Part shown: piece by piece, positions 32,217 through 34,214 of the stretch
How the letters are laid out: each line of letters starts with the position of its first letter
Numbering within the stretch: position 1 is the stretch's first letter
NCBI RefSeq assembly: GCF_000374025.1
Contig: NZ_KB893210.1
Coordinates: forward strand, 1,860-36,073
Direction of reading: 5' to 3'
Length of the DNA: 34,214 nt
From: Spirosoma panaciterrae DSM 21099
GTDB taxonomy: Bacteria; Bacteroidota; Bacteroidia; Cytophagales; Spirosomataceae
Made by a program: the position numbers and the translations under genes
The notes under the pieces: generated by a model
The model's input: only the letters and a program-made list of their open reading frames with translations
What the model was told of the DNA's origin: nothing
Database searches by the model: none

Positions 32217-33674
32217 ATGCGTTATCTATCCTTGTTCTTCCTGATTTTAGTTCCTTCCTGGGTAGTTGCCCAGCCTCAAATCTATCAATCTTTTGAAGTC
32301 GATAGTGCAGCGCAGCCGCGTGGAGGCATAGGGGCCTTTAACACATTTCTAACGGCAAATCTACGAAAGCCTATAATGGCACAGGTGTCTGGTGTAGGTG
32401 GAGTTGTTGTCCTTACAGGTGTAGTGGGATTAAATGGTTATATATCGGATGTACAGGTTACGAAAAAACTACGACCAGATTGCGATCGCGAAGCCATACG
32501 AGTTTTCAAACTTTATAATGCCTGGAAACCCGCCAGAAAGCAAGGGGAAATTGTTTACCAACGAGTAAGTATGCCGATTATATTCAAGCCAAACGCACCC
32601 TTAGCGTATGTAAATGGTAAATTCATTACCTACCAGGATGCGGACCTTAATGTGCTTCCTGATAGTAACGAGCGAGTGAGGTTCAAGGAAGTTAATCCGC
32701 TAGATACTAATGGTATTCCTTCTGGCGATCTTGTCCTGTACAAATTAGTTAATTCGAAATGGGAGGAGTATGCCCGCGATTCACTGGTATATAAACGAAA
32801 CGAACAACCTGGTTTGTCGGGTGAACCCACCTACACGATTGGGCATCAGCAGGCATTGTTGAAATTAAATGGCTTCATATGTACTGTAGATGCTACGGGA
32901 AAGTTGCTGACTGAAACCAATTATAGGATTGGGAAATTAGCAGGACCCCAGATCACGTATCATCCAAACGGAGCTGTGGCTAAACGGCATGATTACGGCA
33001 ATGATAAACAAATGATTTTGTCCTGGTATGCTAATGGGCAGATTCAGCAAGTTCAGGAACGCTTTATAGGAGATGTTCTTGAATCGTCAGAAATAGATAA
33101 AGTAACTGCTTTTTGGGATAGTTCAGGGCGACAGTTAGTCAAAAATGGGACTGGATGGGCACAATATCATCAAAGTGTGAAATCGTATACCGATAAAAAT
33201 CGTGAAACATTACTTGTAGAGCAGGGACACTATAAAGACCAACTTAAACAAGGTACGTGGACGGGTCTTTATGCAGATGGTTCCTATTTCTACGAAGAAA
33301 ACTATGATAAAGGCGTTTTAATAGCTGGAAAATCCTGTATTGCTAGGCAGGATACTGTCCCCTATGAACTGGAAGATCGCCATCCCATATTCTCTGGAGG
33401 GATGCCAGCTCTTAAGCAGTTTTTAGACAAGCATCTTTTCTATCCAATCAGTGCACAAAAAGATAGAGTCAGTGGTCAAGTAGTGGTGAGTTTTGCCGTT
33501 TGCACAGATGGCACCCTGTGTGACTATGCTGTTACACAAAGTATTCGGGCTGATTTGGATCGTGAAGCTCTGCACGTTGTAAAAAAGATGAGCGGTCGCT
33601 GGATACCTGGTATACAACGAGGAAAGAAGGTCCAGGTAAAGTATTACTTGCCGATTAATTTCAACCTAGATTGA
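32217..33674 (+). CDS. Periplasmic protein with two TonB C-terminal-type domains around MORN-like repeats, paralog 2
   Basis: 485 residues from the ATG at 32217; a GTG 20 codons upstream overlaps the promoter-like leader. The signal MRYLSLFFLILVPSWVVA and the order of domains match paralog 1: an N-terminal TonB-C-like domain (GGVVVLTGVVGLNGYISDVQVTKKLRPDCDREAIRVF), MORN-like segments (GPQITYHPNGAV, GTWTGLYADGSYFYEENYDKG) and a C-terminal TonB-C domain (VSGQVVVSFAVCTDGTLCDYAVTQSIRADLDREALHVV). The last domain has two extra cysteines (FAVCTDGTLCDY) absent from paralog 1 and could form a disulfide. Codon use is more AT-rich than in paralog 1, suggesting a different history. Function unknown; no membrane anchor. 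Confidence 0.92.
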   Translation: MRYLSLFFLILVPSWVVAQPQIYQSFEVDSAAQPRGGIGAFNTFLTANLRKPIMAQVSGVGGVVVLTGVVGLNGYISDVQVTKKLRPDCDREAIRVFKLYNAWKPARKQGEIVYQRVSMPIIFKPNAPLAYVNGKFITYQDADLNVLPDSNERVRFKEVNPLDTNGIPSGDLVLYKLVNSKWEEYARDSLVYKRNEQPGLSGEPTYTIGHQQALLKLNGFICTVDATGKLLTETNYRIGKLAGPQITYHPNGAVAKRHDYGNDKQMILSWYANGQIQQVQERFIGDVLESSEIDKVTAFWDSSGRQLVKNGTGWAQYHQSVKSYTDKNRETLLVEQGHYKDQLKQGTWTGLYADGSYFYEENYDKGVLIAGKSCIARQDTVPYELEDRHPIFSGGMPALKQFLDKHLFYPISAQKDRVSGQVVVSFAVCTDGTLCDYAVTQSIRADLDREALHVVKKMSGRWIPGIQRGKKVQVKYYLPINFNLD

Positions 33675-33938
33675 CTTCGCGTAAGAAGTTTCGGTAAAAC
33701 CCGTGATCTGTTTGTAAATTTGCCGGATAACCTCCGCGCACATGTCGCTCAAGCAAGGTTTTTAAATCAGGCTATTCGGAAAGCCTTTGTTTTTTAGGTG
33801 GTTGCGCGTATTTTTTTTCGCTTTATATCTCTTCGCCTACAATTCTTCCTATATTGGATTAAATCGCCTGCAAAAATAAACCGCAAGTCTTACCTGTTTC
33901 GGAGTGAATGAATTATAAAAGTGTATAAAACGATCTAA
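33675..33938. other. Intergenic region beside the insertion sequence, no gene seen
   Basis: About 260 bases, AT-rich towards the right, with no convincing frame, RNA gene or terminator. Transcription of paralog 2 must end here by a signal I cannot see. Confidence 0.5.
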
Positions 33939-34214
33939 GAGTATGTTGGGAAATCATCTTTGGCAATAAGTCTCGATTCGTTGTAACATGATCTGGCTAT
34001 TGGCCAGATACAGCCAACTGACCGAAGAAGATGCTGTATGCTCATAGTCTTTGACGATTCTCCGAAAATAGTTCGTCCAGGCAATGCTTCGTTCCACTAC
34101 CCATCGTTTGGCCACCGGTACAAAACCTTGGGCTGATTCAGGCCGCGACGCTTTCTCAAAATCGATACTCCAACGGTCAAGCTCTTGAGCAAACACGCCG
34201 TTGTAGGCTTGATC
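33939..34214 (-). mobile_element. IS5-family insertion sequence, 3' part (cut by the right edge)
   Basis: The transposase stop is at 33954. GAGTATGTTGGG from 33939 is the likely inverted-repeat end. The four bases before it, CTAA (33935-33938), fit the YTAR target duplicated by IS5 elements. The other end lies beyond the window, so the boundary is inferred from one side. Confidence 0.55.
33954..34214 (-). CDS. IS5-family transposase, partial (N-terminus beyond right edge)
   Basis: 86 residues of the C-terminal end; the frame is open through DQAYNGVFA at the window edge, so the internal GTG at 34196 is not the real start. KRWVVERSIAWTNYFRRIVKDYEHTASSSVSWLYLANSQIML is typical of the DDE transposases of the IS5 family, with the last catalytic Glu in VVERSIAW. 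No frameshift or early stop is visible in this portion, so the element may be intact. It moves the IS by cut-and-paste or copy-out. Confidence 0.9.
   Translation of the reverse strand, partial: DQAYNGVFAQELDRWSIDFEKASRPESAQGFVPVAKRWVVERSIAWTNYFRRIVKDYEHTASSSVSWLYLANSQIMLQRIETYCQR

Overview
The window looks like a chromosomal segment of a Cytophagales bacterium (Bacteroidota), most like Spirosoma and relatives. The grounds are the many signal-peptide and lipoprotein genes, TonB C-terminal domains in secreted proteins, a gliding/surface-type protein beginning ATHVRAGEI after its signal peptide, a circularly permuted ATP-grasp gene, the HAD-ECH form of FadB, and promoters of the Bacteroidota type (TTTG, about 19 bases, TAnnTTTG) rather than E. 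coli type. The taxon is inferred from gene content; no rRNA or tRNA gene was found.

Layout. 1-4 kb, minus strand: a secreted surface protein cut by the left edge, a family 2 glycosyltransferase starting at TTG, and a circularly permuted ATP-grasp protein, with a 28-bp perfect inverted repeat between the last two. 4.3-7.9 kb, plus strand: two lipoproteins, a small SH3-like protein, a sterol-desaturase-family hydroxylase and an outer-membrane barrel. 7.9-10.1 kb, minus: an Ldh-family dehydrogenase and an aldo/keto reductase, probably one operon. 10.3-14.8 kb, plus: a small membrane protein, a divergent alpha-amylase-superfamily enzyme with its promoter right at the ATG, an unknown protein and a radical SAM/SPASM protein. 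14.8-17.8 kb, minus: an unknown exported protein, rsmH outside any division cluster, and a ChbG/YdjC deacetylase. 17.9-23.3 kb, plus: a TlpA-like protein, a MarR regulator with a palindrome touching its own -7 box, FadB, and an orphan ECF sigma factor in AT-rich DNA. 23.4-25.4 kb, minus: acetoacetate-CoA ligase. 25.6-33.7 kb, plus: a pseudouridine synthase with a 345-residue disordered head, a divergent deoC, a 16-residue-repeat surface protein, and two paralogous proteins with a TonB C-terminal domain at each end, flanking hpf. The right edge cuts an IS5-family insertion sequence.

How the genes work together. FadB under MarR control and acetoacetate-CoA ligase suggest fatty-acid and ketone-body catabolism, although thiolase and acyl-CoA dehydrogenase are not beside them. 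Much of the rest is envelope biology.

The most unusual structure lies at 28.08-32.24 kb. The last nine codons of deoC plus the following promoter and start-codon region are repeated about 1.9 kb downstream. The only differences in the coding part are synonymous, and the copy still reads RLSIGRMLM-stop although no deoC body precedes it. These imperfect direct repeats bracket the AT-rich repeat-protein gene. A third, leader-only copy precedes the second TonB-domain paralog. This looks like an old duplication or module-insertion event at the 3' end of deoC.
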